Assembly: GCF_049568105.1 (NCBI RefSeq)
Contig: NZ_CP145335.1
Location: 1,488,001 to 1,552,000, forward strand
Direction: 5' to 3'
DNA length: 64,000 nucleotides
Source of the DNA: Salinisphaera sp049568105
GTDB lineage: Bacteria > Pseudomonadota > Gammaproteobacteria > Nevskiales > Salinisphaeraceae
Below the pieces are notes generated by a model. The model searched no databases. It saw nothing but the letters and a program-made list of their open reading frames with translations, and was not told the DNA's origin. A program made the translations under genes and the position numbers. Each line of letters opens with the position of its first letter. The stretch's first letter is position 1. Below are positions 16,171 to 24,890 of this stretch, in pieces.

Positions 16171-17256
16171 ATGAGTGATAAGAAGAACCAAAGAAATCGA
16201 AAGCGGCCCGAGCCGCTCGAGATCGCAGGGCAGGCCGTTGAGCCCGGCGAAAACGTCAGTATCGATATCCCGGTCGCCGATCTGTATACACATGCGAAAT
16301 TGACCATGCCGGTCAATGTGATCCGCAGCCGCAAGCCGGGGCCGACCTTGTTCATTTCGGCGGCCGTGCACGGTGATGAACTCAACGGAGTGGAGATTAT
16401 CCGCCGGCTGCTGCGACTTCCCGAGCTGAAGCAGCTTCGGGGCACATTGATTGCGGTGCCGATCGTCAACGTACACGGCTTCCTGCGCAATTCGCGTTAC
16501 CTGCCGGATCGACGGGATCTCAACCGGTCGTTTCCGGGCAGTGCCCATGGTTCGGTGGCCGGACGTCTGGCCAAGGTGTTCATCGACGAGATCATGATGC
16601 ACTCCGACTACGGCATCGATCTGCATACCGGGGCCATCCATCGCGCGAATCTGCCGCAAATCCGGGCCGATCTGTCACAGCCGAGCGTGCGCGCCATGGC
16701 CGATGCCTTTGGTTGTCCATTGCTGATCGATGCATCGATGCGCGAAGGCTCGCTGCGCGAGTATGCCGATCGCAAGGGCATCCCGTTGCTGCTCTACGAA
16801 GCCGGCGAAGCGCTGCGCTTCGATGAGTTTTCGATTCGAGCCGGAGTGCGCGGCATCCGCGGCGTCATGCGGCATCTGGGCATGTTGCCGCGTCGCAAGA
16901 GCACCAAGCATCCGCCCAAGCCGGTGGTTGCAGAGGATTCTTCCTGGCAGCGGGCGCCGGAGTCCGGAATCATGCGCTCGATGGTCGAACTCGGCGAATA
17001 CGTCGATGAGAACCAGGAGCTGGCCTATGTCGCCGATCCATTCGGCGCGGCCGAGGTCGCGGTGACGGCCGAACATTCGGGCATCGTGATCGGTCGGTCT
17101 TATCTGCCCTTGGCGCACGCCGGCGACGCGATCTATCACGTGGCCCGGGTCAAGGGCGCCCAAGAGGTCGCCAGCCGGGTCGAGGCCTATCAGGAATCGA
17201 TCGAGCCGGACGACGCCGACGACCGCGGCGCCACTGGCGAGCCGCCGTTGGTCTAG
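16171..17256 (+). CDS. Succinylglutamate desuccinylase/aspartoacylase family hydrolase
   Basis: 361-residue M14-like zinc hydrolase. Zinc ligands are visible in AAVHGDELNGVEIIRRLL (H-x-x-E, about residues 69-86) and GIDLHTGAIHRAN (His, about 152); other family marks are RYLPDRRDLNRSFPG and LYEAGEALRFDE (catalytic Glu). The ~80-residue C-terminal part (GIMRSMVELGEYVDENQELAYV) is the biotinyl-like beta domain found in this family. The family deacylates N-acyl amino acids; proximity to rimK suggests a glutamate-tail or peptide substrate, which is inference. Start chosen at 16171 because the upstream extension to 16027 looks unconserved. Confidence 0.87.
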   Translation: MSDKKNQRNRKRPEPLEIAGQAVEPGENVSIDIPVADLYTHAKLTMPVNVIRSRKPGPTLFISAAVHGDELNGVEIIRRLLRLPELKQLRGTLIAVPIVNVHGFLRNSRYLPDRRDLNRSFPGSAHGSVAGRLAKVFIDEIMMHSDYGIDLHTGAIHRANLPQIRADLSQPSVRAMADAFGCPLLIDASMREGSLREYADRKGIPLLLYEAGEALRFDEFSIRAGVRGIRGVMRHLGMLPRRKSTKHPPKPVVAEDSSWQRAPESGIMRSMVELGEYVDENQELAYVADPFGAAEVAVTAEHSGIVIGRSYLPLAHAGDAIYHVARVKGAQEVASRVEAYQESIEPDDADDRGATGEPPLV

Positions 17257-17695
17257 GCACCGTCTAACGTCCGGTGATAGGCGCTCAAACGCGCTGTCGG
17301 GCAAGCCGGGTGGCGCTGCGCCTCAACCGTAGAGCCGCTGGGTATCGTCTTTTGTAACCACAAGCCGATGACTTGGCATCGAGCCGCGGGCGCCGTTTTC
17401 AGTTTTGGCTAATGGCAGCACCCGCCAAGTCCAGGCACACCGTGCAGCTCGGCCAGTCGCGTTGATTGGCCGGTGCCTTGCCTGCCGGTCAGCCCATTAG
17501 AGGCTGCTCGGCAGGCGAGGCGCTTATCGAGGTTCCGATTGGCCTAGGACGTGTCGTCATGACATACATGCCCGCCCACCGCGCCAGTCAGCGTTGCATG
17601 ACCTAACCGTGGGGCCTTGCTACGCTCGGCGGCCTGTGCCTTGCTCGACCCAATGGGCGAGCGTCATACGGCGGCCTCTCTTATGACGACACGCC
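17257..17695 (+). other. Intergenic stretch between convergent genes
   Basis: About 440 bases between the aspartoacylase-family gene and the polysaccharide pyruvyl transferase, which converge here. No believable frame, tRNA or strong hairpin with a T run was seen. Confidence 0.4.
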
Positions 17696-18949
17696 TTAGA
17701 ATCCGGCGGCCCGCAGGCCGCTCGCAATCAGGCCGTGGGCGCGTTCCCGGGCTTTTTCGACGGCCGGGCGAATACGTTCGGCCAGAGTCTGTCGTTCAGC
17801 AGCTGCCGACAGGGCGCGCGGAATCAGTCGCCCGTCGATCAGCTCGTCGATACCGGCGCTGAGCTCGCTGAGTTGCATATCGCGCAATATGCCCGTCGAT
17901 TTGTGCTCGTAGGCTAGCGCGATTGCCGGGGTGCCGAAATTCATGGCGATAATGGCGCTGTGCAGCCGCGTGGCGACGAGCAAGTCGCAGGCCCGAAGAT
18001 AGGCGCCGAGCATGAGATCGTCGATCTCGTCCATCAGGACATGATAGTGGGCGGCCGATTCCAGCCGGTCACCGATACGCAAACCCACCATCCGGTCGTC
18101 GCGGTGATAGCTGTCGATGCCAGTACAGGTGGACAGCGCCAAAACGTTGTAACCAGCGGCAATCAACGCCTCGACCAGATGAGCGAACGCGGCTTCGTAC
18201 TGTGCCTGCGACACGTTCAATAACGCATCGAACGGCGCCAGCATACGGGCCGTAATCGCAACGATCGGGCGCTCAGGATCTTTGAAAATATCGCGCCGCG
18301 GATCGACCGAGTCTACGCCGGCCGGGGAGATGTTCCAGGCGCTGTCGCTGCCGATATCGACGCGGCCCATCGGCATTTTCGCCTGCTCTAGAATTTCCTG
18401 CGATACGGTCTCGCGTAGCCCGACATAGGTCGCATGGCTGAGTAGATGTCGCATCATGATGGGATATTTGCCCCGGTGAACCGGGCCCATACTATGTCCG
18501 ACCAAAATCAGAGGAACATCGGCGGCCATTGCGGCAAAGCCGGTCTCGAAATGGCCATAGCCGTACAAATCGATGAAATACGAGCCGCCGAGTTGCACGA
18601 CGAGATCGTAGTTGCGCAGATGATTGATTCGATCGCGCACACCCTTGGGCAGCATCGGGCCGTAGTAGCGTCCCTCTCGCCGACTGCGCATCAGCAGGCT
18701 CCAGGGCACCATCCGACGCCGGGTGGCCTGGCGGCGCCCGGGCGCCACGATATCCGAACCACTGAAAATGTCGGCTACGACCGGGCGCTTGAGGATATAA
18801 GCGGAACTGGTCGGATAACGGCTGGTTACCGTGATGTTGGCGTCCGGGTGCTCGGCGGCCAATCCGTTCAGTAGCCCGCGCATGATGGCGGCATCGCCGC
18901 GGTTACCGCAGGTGTGGTTACCACAGACGAGAATATTGGGTTGATTCAT
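17696..18949 (-). CDS. Polysaccharide pyruvyl transferase family protein
   Basis: Probable transferase that adds a pyruvate ketal to a surface-polysaccharide sugar, using phosphoenolpyruvate (CsaB/WcaK-type family). The glycine-rich start ILVCGNHTCGNRGDAAIMRG (about residues 5-24), LVGHSMGPV and the C-terminal ATRLHSAIIAMNFGTPAIAL (about 325-345) are family hallmarks; the latter resembles the donor-binding part of GT-B folds. Length is 417 residues from the ATG at 18949; a TTG at 18964 is an alternative. Neither has a strong ribosome site. It opens the exopolysaccharide locus and is separated from the other genes by a long AT-rich gap. Confidence 0.85.
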   Translation of the reverse strand: MNQPNILVCGNHTCGNRGDAAIMRGLLNGLAAEHPDANITVTSRYPTSSAYILKRPVVADIFSGSDIVAPGRRQATRRRMVPWSLLMRSRREGRYYGPMLPKGVRDRINHLRNYDLVVQLGGSYFIDLYGYGHFETGFAAMAADVPLILVGHSMGPVHRGKYPIMMRHLLSHATYVGLRETVSQEILEQAKMPMGRVDIGSDSAWNISPAGVDSVDPRRDIFKDPERPIVAITARMLAPFDALLNVSQAQYEAAFAHLVEALIAAGYNVLALSTCTGIDSYHRDDRMVGLRIGDRLESAAHYHVLMDEIDDLMLGAYLRACDLLVATRLHSAIIAMNFGTPAIALAYEHKSTGILRDMQLSELSAGIDELIDGRLIPRALSAAAERQTLAERIRPAVEKARERAHGLIASGLRAAGF

Positions 18950-20239
18950 TGAGCGACCAGACAATTTTGAAAAGGCTTAACGCTTGGCGTAGAAATACGT
19001 TCAGGCAATTTTTAAGCACATTTAAAAATAAAAAAAGTATGCCCCATAGCCATATCGGCCATATTTCGAGCTGATCAATAACAATCGCTCGTTAGTCGGC
19101 GGGGATCCTGGCTATCATCATTAGGTAGCCGGGGCTAGATAGTGGTATGGCGTCGATTTATTTTTGACAACCGTGATGTGCTTGCAGTGCGAGTCTATCA
19201 GCCTTGCTCAAAAGATAGAGCGCAATATATTTTTGAAACAGTAACCAATCACTATTTCGAAAATGCGAGTTTTTATTTGCAGTACAGTTAAATACGTCAC
19301 TACGCTAAATAAGCGTCCATATTTTACGCGATTGAAAATAGAACCCGTGTTACGGTTCGGTTATAGCATAGGACCAACATAGACAAATTTAACTGAGGTC
19401 ATGCTGTTTGATGAAACGGTTGACCGTGTAGAACGGGCATCGTCGCGCACGCTAATAAACTCGTTCGAAGATGGCATCGAAGAGACGCGACAGCTGGGCT
19501 GAAAACGCAGTACCCAGTCTGGGAGCGGTCGGTCGGTATGCCTTTGATCTGTTAAACCAGCCCGACAGGCGGCTTCCACTGCAAAGCGAATGTATGACCG
19601 ATTGTGAAAACTGCGCAGATTATGGGTCGTGACACAGAAATATCTCGGTATGGAAAGTATTCCCAGGGCAGCCGGGTTTGCGGTATTAATTAGGTATGCG
19701 TTGTGCGCGTTCGGGCTCGAGGCGCTCGAAATCGATACTGCTGCGGTATACCCGCGGGTTACCGCTTATCTGAAAAGGCTGCTACGGGGTGGAGATCATG
19801 TTCACTTCAAAAGACCGGTGTATGGCGTCGATCCGCGGTGACGAAATCGACCCGAAAAAACATCGCCCTAGGCAGTTTTCGAAAAATCACAACACCGGTT
19901 CGACGGTATCGGTGAGTGTGGCATCGGTCGTCAGGTCTGGCATTCCGTTCGATCTGGATAACACGGACCAGGGGCGCCGGCGCTCGATATTGTTGCAACG
20001 ACCTGCAGCAGTGCAGCATGCGGCGCTCGCGCTCAGCGATATTCGTGGGCAGGCCTTTGCGCCGACACGAGCCCTGAGGGGAGATTGCCTACCTTTGGCC
20101 TGCCTCGGCGAGATCGCAACGTCGATTCACGTGGGTGGCCACGGCGATCAAAAAGACTGTGTCCGCGACTGCGGTAATATGCGCCTCACGGGGCTGCGGT
20201 GGTATATCGGACCGATTTCAGTGCATGGGAGGTTCTGCC
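18950..20239 (+). other. Long AT-rich non-coding region in the polysaccharide locus
   Basis: About 1.3 kb between divergent genes. The part from about 18985 to 19380 is strikingly AT-rich compared with the rest of the window, with A/T runs such as ttaaaaataaaaaaag. The remainder returns to normal composition and holds short open frames (for example 19789-20247) with no recognisable protein. It should contain the promoters of the pyruvyl transferase (minus) and the glycosyltransferase (plus). AT-rich leaders of this kind are common targets of H-NS-like silencers, an inference here. Confidence 0.5.
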
Positions 20240-21127
20240 ATGGCTGACGAACCACGTATCTCGGTGGTCATTGCGGCTTTTCAGGCCGAGGCCTTTCTAG
20301 CTGAGGCCGTGCAATCGGCGCTCTGGCAAACGCGAGCGCCGCTGGAAATCGTCATAGTCGACGATGCCTCCACGGATGCAACGTTGACCGTGGCCGAACG
20401 GCTGGCCGACCGCTATGGCAGCGTTCGGGTGTTTGGTCTTGCCGAAAACCATGGCCCGGCAGCAACGCGCAATCATGGTATCCGCCAGTGCCGGGGGGAC
20501 TGGATTGCGATTCTTGATGACGACGATGCATTCGAGCCAGATCGCCTGGAAAAAATCGGTGACTTTCTCGTCGAGAACGAAGGCCAGATCGATATCGTAT
20601 CCGATCTCTTGACCTGGATAAGAAACGACGGCGCCGTAGCCCCGGATTTCGAAATCGACCAGCTGGCCATGCCGATCGGATTGGCCGAGTTCATAGTACG
20701 CAGCCGACCGCTACTGCCTACCCCCGATCTTGGTCTGCTCAAACCTGTATTTCGTAAAGCCTTTCTGGATGAAAGGAACTTGTATTACCCGGCAAATCAT
20801 CGGCATGGAGAAGACTATCTATTAATGGTGACAGCGCTTACTGCCGGCGCTCGATACCATGTGCTGCCATGGTATGGCTATCGCTACACCGATCGCAGCG
20901 TCGGCCGTTCTCGTACGCGAGTCGACTATCGCTGTATGCGCCAAGCCGATGAGGCGCTTCGAGCTTGGCCGCAAATCCGTTCCGATGCGGCAGCCAGCCG
21001 AGCGCTGGAGCAGCGAATGACCGCGCTTCGAGAGCTCGAGCTCGAAATGATGCCGGTTTATCGTAAGCTGCTGCGAGGCGAAATTCGACGCGTTTACTGG
21101 GATCTGGCGCGCCGCCTTAGTTCATGA
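20240..21127 (+). CDS. Family 2 glycosyltransferase
   Basis: 295-residue cytoplasmic GT-A enzyme for polysaccharide assembly. The start at 20240 follows a clear gggagg ribosome site; longer versions have no conserved sequence. N-terminal RISVVIAAFQAEAFL and LEIVIVDDASTDATL bind the nucleotide sugar. ENHGPAATRNHGI and the DXD-type metal site in WIAILDDDDAFEPDRLEKI (about residues 88-106) are typical. The acceptor and sugar are not predictable. It converges with the flippase gene 29 bases downstream. Confidence 0.93.
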   Translation: MADEPRISVVIAAFQAEAFLAEAVQSALWQTRAPLEIVIVDDASTDATLTVAERLADRYGSVRVFGLAENHGPAATRNHGIRQCRGDWIAILDDDDAFEPDRLEKIGDFLVENEGQIDIVSDLLTWIRNDGAVAPDFEIDQLAMPIGLAEFIVRSRPLLPTPDLGLLKPVFRKAFLDERNLYYPANHRHGEDYLLMVTALTAGARYHVLPWYGYRYTDRSVGRSRTRVDYRCMRQADEALRAWPQIRSDAAASRALEQRMTALRELELEMMPVYRKLLRGEIRRVYWDLARRLSS

Positions 21128-21156
21128 GACAACGCCAGGCCAAGACCGAACGCCAT

Positions 21157-22695
21157 TCAATCCACGGCATGGTCGGCGTTGTCACGAGCGCGATCGCGGT
21201 TCGCGCCGAGCCGCTTGACGACGAAATCCCGAAGCTCGATCCATAGTGGGTGGCCGATCAGGGCGCCGGCGATCAGGCAGCCGCTGAGCATGGCCAGGCC
21301 CGCGGCGATAGTGGGCCACCATATCGCATCTGGCCCCGGCGTCAGCAGATTGTGTATACACAAAGTAGGCAGCAGGCCGGCAAGCGTGACGATCGCACTG
21401 GGCAGTAGCGCGCGTAAATAGGCGGCCGGTGTTGCCGGCGTCAGACGTATGATGAGGGTGGCGATCGCGATCGCCTGTGCGCATGCGACAGGGATAAAAC
21501 CGATCGCGATGGCTTTCAAACTAATGAAGGCAGTCACTACCAGCATGGCAATGGTCGCGCTTTGCATGATGGCCGTACACAGCGAAGATAGCCCGACCCG
21601 GCCGATCGAAGTGAGCAGGGTTTGGAACTGAATCACCGTCAGCCCGATCGCCCCGGCGATCGCCATGAACCGTAGTATCGGTACCGAAGCCTCCCATTGG
21701 TCGCCGAAAAAGATATGAATCACCGGATAGGCCATAAGCGAAGAGAACGCCAGAAAAGGCCAGCCCAGCCCGGTGATCAAGGTGATGCTATGCAGGTATG
21801 GCGCGCTGACATCCTTGCCTTCGCGATAGAGCCGCGCAAAGGTGGAATAAGACACCGTAGCGACAGCCCCCATGACGTTTTGTCGGAACATGCGCACCAA
21901 GCCATAGCCCCGACTGAACAGGCCGACTTCGGCAAGCCCCAGAACGCGGCCGATTACGAAATCGGGCGCTGCACCGCCGAGCTGATTCATGACGGTCTCG
22001 GCAGTTTTCTGTACGCCGAAATGGGTCACCGGGCGCCACTGCGATAGGCCAACGCCGCGAATTCGATAATGACCGGCCCAGAATAGACAGCCGCAGACCG
22101 CCGTCGCCATCCCGGCAACCGCGCCCCAGGCCAGGCTGTAATAGCCAAAGCCGCAGAAGGCCAGAAGCACGGTCAGACCGTTTTGAACCAACACCTGGAA
22201 CAGATTGATCTTGAAGCGTAGGGCAAACTCCATCTCGCGCACCAAAATGGCGTTGATGGTTGCGCCTATCGGCAAAAGGAAAAACGTCAGCGTCAGGATG
22301 CGCAGTACCGTACTCAACCCTGGCTCGCTAAAGAAGTCGGCCAGGAGCGGGCTGGCGAAAAACAGCACGATCGCAAGAAACCAGGCAATGCACAGGTTGA
22401 TCGTGAATGCCGTACGTGCCGTGGCGTTATCGAGTTCCGGAACCTGGACGAGGTAGTCGCTGGTTCCCAGGTCGCGCAGCATGTGTACGACGTTGAGAAA
22501 AGTCAGGGCTACGGAATAAACGCCGATTTCTTTGGGCGTAAGCAGACGGCTCAAAATCATTATCGAGGCGAAGCTGACAATGAAATTGGTATATTGCTGA
22601 ATCGTAGTAAAGAACAGCGCTCCCCGTACGCTTTGGGGAGAGTCGCTCGAAGGGGTTCGGCGCAGAAAGCGAAGCGGGCTGAATTTCCGCGGCAT
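21157..22695 (-). CDS. Oligosaccharide flippase (Wzx/PST, MOP superfamily), paralogue 1
   Basis: 512-residue inner-membrane protein with about 12-14 predicted helices, expected to flip lipid-linked polysaccharide repeat units to the periplasm. The N-terminal region (VRGALFFTTIQQYTNF, SIMILSRLLTPKEIGVYSV, FNINL-like TAFTINLCIAW) is typical of the polysaccharide transport family. More than half its residues match the second flippase at 24891-26399 by eye, so the pair arose by duplication. It has a Cys-containing polar C-terminal tail. It is isolated on the minus strand with the two plus-strand sulfotransferases between the copies. Confidence 0.9.
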   Translation of the reverse strand: MPRKFSPLRFLRRTPSSDSPQSVRGALFFTTIQQYTNFIVSFASIMILSRLLTPKEIGVYSVALTFLNVVHMLRDLGTSDYLVQVPELDNATARTAFTINLCIAWFLAIVLFFASPLLADFFSEPGLSTVLRILTLTFFLLPIGATINAILVREMEFALRFKINLFQVLVQNGLTVLLAFCGFGYYSLAWGAVAGMATAVCGCLFWAGHYRIRGVGLSQWRPVTHFGVQKTAETVMNQLGGAAPDFVIGRVLGLAEVGLFSRGYGLVRMFRQNVMGAVATVSYSTFARLYREGKDVSAPYLHSITLITGLGWPFLAFSSLMAYPVIHIFFGDQWEASVPILRFMAIAGAIGLTVIQFQTLLTSIGRVGLSSLCTAIMQSATIAMLVVTAFISLKAIAIGFIPVACAQAIAIATLIIRLTPATPAAYLRALLPSAIVTLAGLLPTLCIHNLLTPGPDAIWWPTIAAGLAMLSGCLIAGALIGHPLWIELRDFVVKRLGANRDRARDNADHAVD

Positions 22696-23199
22696 AAACG
22701 TCTCAAGCGAGGTGGCTCGTACACGACGGTACGAATCGATGAAGGGGCCGCCGAAACTCTTTTACGGGCAGCCTTTTTTAAGTATCGGTACAACGAATGA
22801 CGGCTGTGCCCACCTCGGATTTGATCCGATGGCGCTGATTGGCCTAGCCGGAGCGCAAGTGTGCCAGATTCGCCGCTATCGACCTATCGGGAAGCCGGTA
22901 TTCGTATGCGTTAATTTTGCGGCATGGAGTCGACTATGTGCACGACCCATTTTGACGTATTTTTCGCAAGCACGGCTTAATACCACGGGCATCGAACAAG
23001 CCGCCGTACGAGGCTACCGACGAACGAGCCCATCGATCGGCGCCGTGCCGCTGGCTCTTCCGCATCGTGAGCGAATCGGTGTAGTATCAAACGAAAACAT
23101 AACGAAGTTACAATTTCGTTAAATTCGTGAGAGGGGTCGTAAGTTCACGCCGGTAGGGGCCGCGTCGACGCTACGACTGGGGACGGTAGTAACGGGCAC
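22696..23199 (+). other. Divergent regulatory gap, flippase / sulfotransferase
   Basis: 504 bases between a minus-strand flippase and a plus-strand sulfotransferase. It must carry promoters in both directions. The segment at about 23085-23125 is AT-richer and includes a small inverted repeat (aacgaa ... ttcgtt). No coding frame is convincing. Confidence 0.4.
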
Positions 23200-23952
23200 A
23201 TGAACAACTCGCTTAGAGCGCGAGCTGAATATCATCTCGATCATTTCAAACTGCGGATGTCTTCCTTCGAGACACTCAATACAGTGGCTCATCCTGGATT
23301 CAATCCGTGGTTGGCGTATTGGTATTCGGATACGGGCTATTGTTTCATCCATATTCCGAAAAACGGCGGTACCACTGTAGAGCGCACGCTGTACGGCGCG
23401 AAAGTCGGGCATCGCCCTTGGCACGAGATTCACGGTCTAGCGCCGCTCGAATATCAGCGCTGGTTGAAGTTCTGCATCATCCGCGATCCAGTCGATCGTT
23501 TTCTATCGTCTTTCGACTATCTGAACGCGGGGGGGCGCAATCCCATCGACCGGGAAGTCGGGCGCCGTTTCGTCAGCCGTTTCGAACCCAACTCGTTTTT
23601 ACTGCAGTTGGACCAGGATCCAGAGTTCCGGAACCAGGTTTTGAAGTACTTCCATTTTCGACCCCAGGCCGATTACGTGTTATCCGGCGACGGCCTGTGC
23701 ATGGTCGACCGGCTGCTGGCTTTCGAACGGCTCAGTACCGAATTGGGAGAGTTGTTGCAGATCGACAATACAGCGGTCGGCCATCACAACAAGACTAAGG
23801 GCGAACGCACATCGCCGTCGGTCCTGACCGCGTTCAGCCATAGTGTGATCGAAAAACTCTATGCTCTGGACTTCGAGCTCTACAACGCGCTCGACGGCGT
23901 ACAAAAGAACTGGTATCTGCAGCGTTTTCCCAGCCTGTATTCGGCTGCATGA
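23200..23952 (+). CDS. Sulfotransferase, family 2 type (carbohydrate)
   Basis: 250-residue enzyme likely to move sulfate from PAPS to a polysaccharide. The 5'-phosphosulfate loop is in CFIHIPKNGGTTVERTL (about residues 48-64), and the 3'-phosphate motif is IIRDPVDRFLSSFDYL (about 92-107). Both are typical of eukaryotic-like carbohydrate sulfotransferases (Pfam Sulfotransfer_2). The first 35 residues are less conserved, so a later start is possible. It ends with a 4-base overlap into the next sulfotransferase. Together with the pyruvyl transferase this suggests an anionic surface polymer. Confidence 0.88.
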   Translation: MNNSLRARAEYHLDHFKLRMSSFETLNTVAHPGFNPWLAYWYSDTGYCFIHIPKNGGTTVERTLYGAKVGHRPWHEIHGLAPLEYQRWLKFCIIRDPVDRFLSSFDYLNAGGRNPIDREVGRRFVSRFEPNSFLLQLDQDPEFRNQVLKYFHFRPQADYVLSGDGLCMVDRLLAFERLSTELGELLQIDNTAVGHHNKTKGERTSPSVLTAFSHSVIEKLYALDFELYNALDGVQKNWYLQRFPSLYSAA

Positions 23953-24872
23953 CGGCTTTATGTCGTGTAGACGCGCTCCGCGAGACCTATTACCGCTGGC
24001 GTATCAAGTTTATTGAGGCGGCGTTTTCGCGTCTGCCAGTATCCGGATTGGCTCGCCCAGTGTTCGTTGTCGGCTGCGGTCGTTCGGGCAAAAGCACGCT
24101 GGCTGGTCTTCTATCTCGGCATCCAGAGGTTCTCTGTCTGGATGAACCGCGTCATCTATGGTTCTCGGCTTTTCCGCAGGCCGATATCTGGACTTCTAAA
24201 GCGATCGAGCGCCGTGGCCGAATAGCACTCGATGGCCAGGACTATAATGCAGCCCGGGCGCGCCGGCTGCGCCGTTTGTTTCGGGTGCAGGCGATTCGGC
24301 ACGATCGATCGACGGTGCTCGAAGAACTAGCGATCAATAGCTTTCGCTTACCATTGATCCGAGAAGTATTTCCGCAGGCCCGGTTTATCCACGTGTACCG
24401 CAACGGTCTCGAAGTGGCCGAACTGATCCAGCAGGCGGCAGAACGCGGAGGCTGGTTCGGCACGAACGACTATAAATGGCAGCAGCTGGCAGCCTATGCC
24501 GCGCTTTATCCGGCGACGGCAGATTTGCCCGAGCTGTGTGACGATTTCTATGATCGCGGCCTGCTCGAATGGCGGCTGAGCACGGAAGCCGTGGTGTCGT
24601 TTTTTCAAACGTTGCCGCGCGAGTCGTATCTGGAAATCAATTCGAAAGCGCTGTTCGATACGCCGGGCCGGGTCGTACAACAGGTCTATCAGCTGCTCGG
24701 TCTCACGGGCGATACGAATGCGCCGACGACCGATGTTGTCTTCCATCGGTCGTCGGCAGGCATAGCGCGCTCGGTGTCGGCCAAAGAACGCCTGATCGGT
24801 GGCGATATCCTCGACCGCGCCATGTGCTGTCCCGAGGGCTTGGTCGATGGCTCGCCCCAAGCGACGGTATAA
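23949..24872 (+). CDS. Sulfotransferase, second of a coupled pair
   Basis: 307-residue P-loop-like sulfotransferase of another subfamily. PAPS-binding elements: PVFVVGCGRSGKSTLAGLL (about residues 36-54), where GRSGKST replaces the usual GxPRSGTT, and ARFIHVYRNGLEVAEL (about 139-154) as the 3'-phosphate site. The late EINSKALFDTPGRVVQQVYQLLGL matches the typical C-terminal helix region. It starts inside the stop of the first sulfotransferase (ATGA) and converges with the second flippase 18 bases on. The acceptor is unknown; the GKST variant makes a kinase-like alternative worth keeping in mind. Confidence 0.8.
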   Translation: MTALCRVDALRETYYRWRIKFIEAAFSRLPVSGLARPVFVVGCGRSGKSTLAGLLSRHPEVLCLDEPRHLWFSAFPQADIWTSKAIERRGRIALDGQDYNAARARRLRRLFRVQAIRHDRSTVLEELAINSFRLPLIREVFPQARFIHVYRNGLEVAELIQQAAERGGWFGTNDYKWQQLAAYAALYPATADLPELCDDFYDRGLLEWRLSTEAVVSFFQTLPRESYLEINSKALFDTPGRVVQQVYQLLGLTGDTNAPTTDVVFHRSSAGIARSVSAKERLIGGDILDRAMCCPEGLVDGSPQATV

Positions 24873-24890
24873 CCGTGCTCAGGGTTCGAT

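Noticed and set aside
19789..20247. 152-codon frame before the glycosyltransferase at 20240
   Set aside because: It overlaps the glycosyltransferase ribosome site, and the composition looks like ordinary intergenic sequence. No domain recognised.
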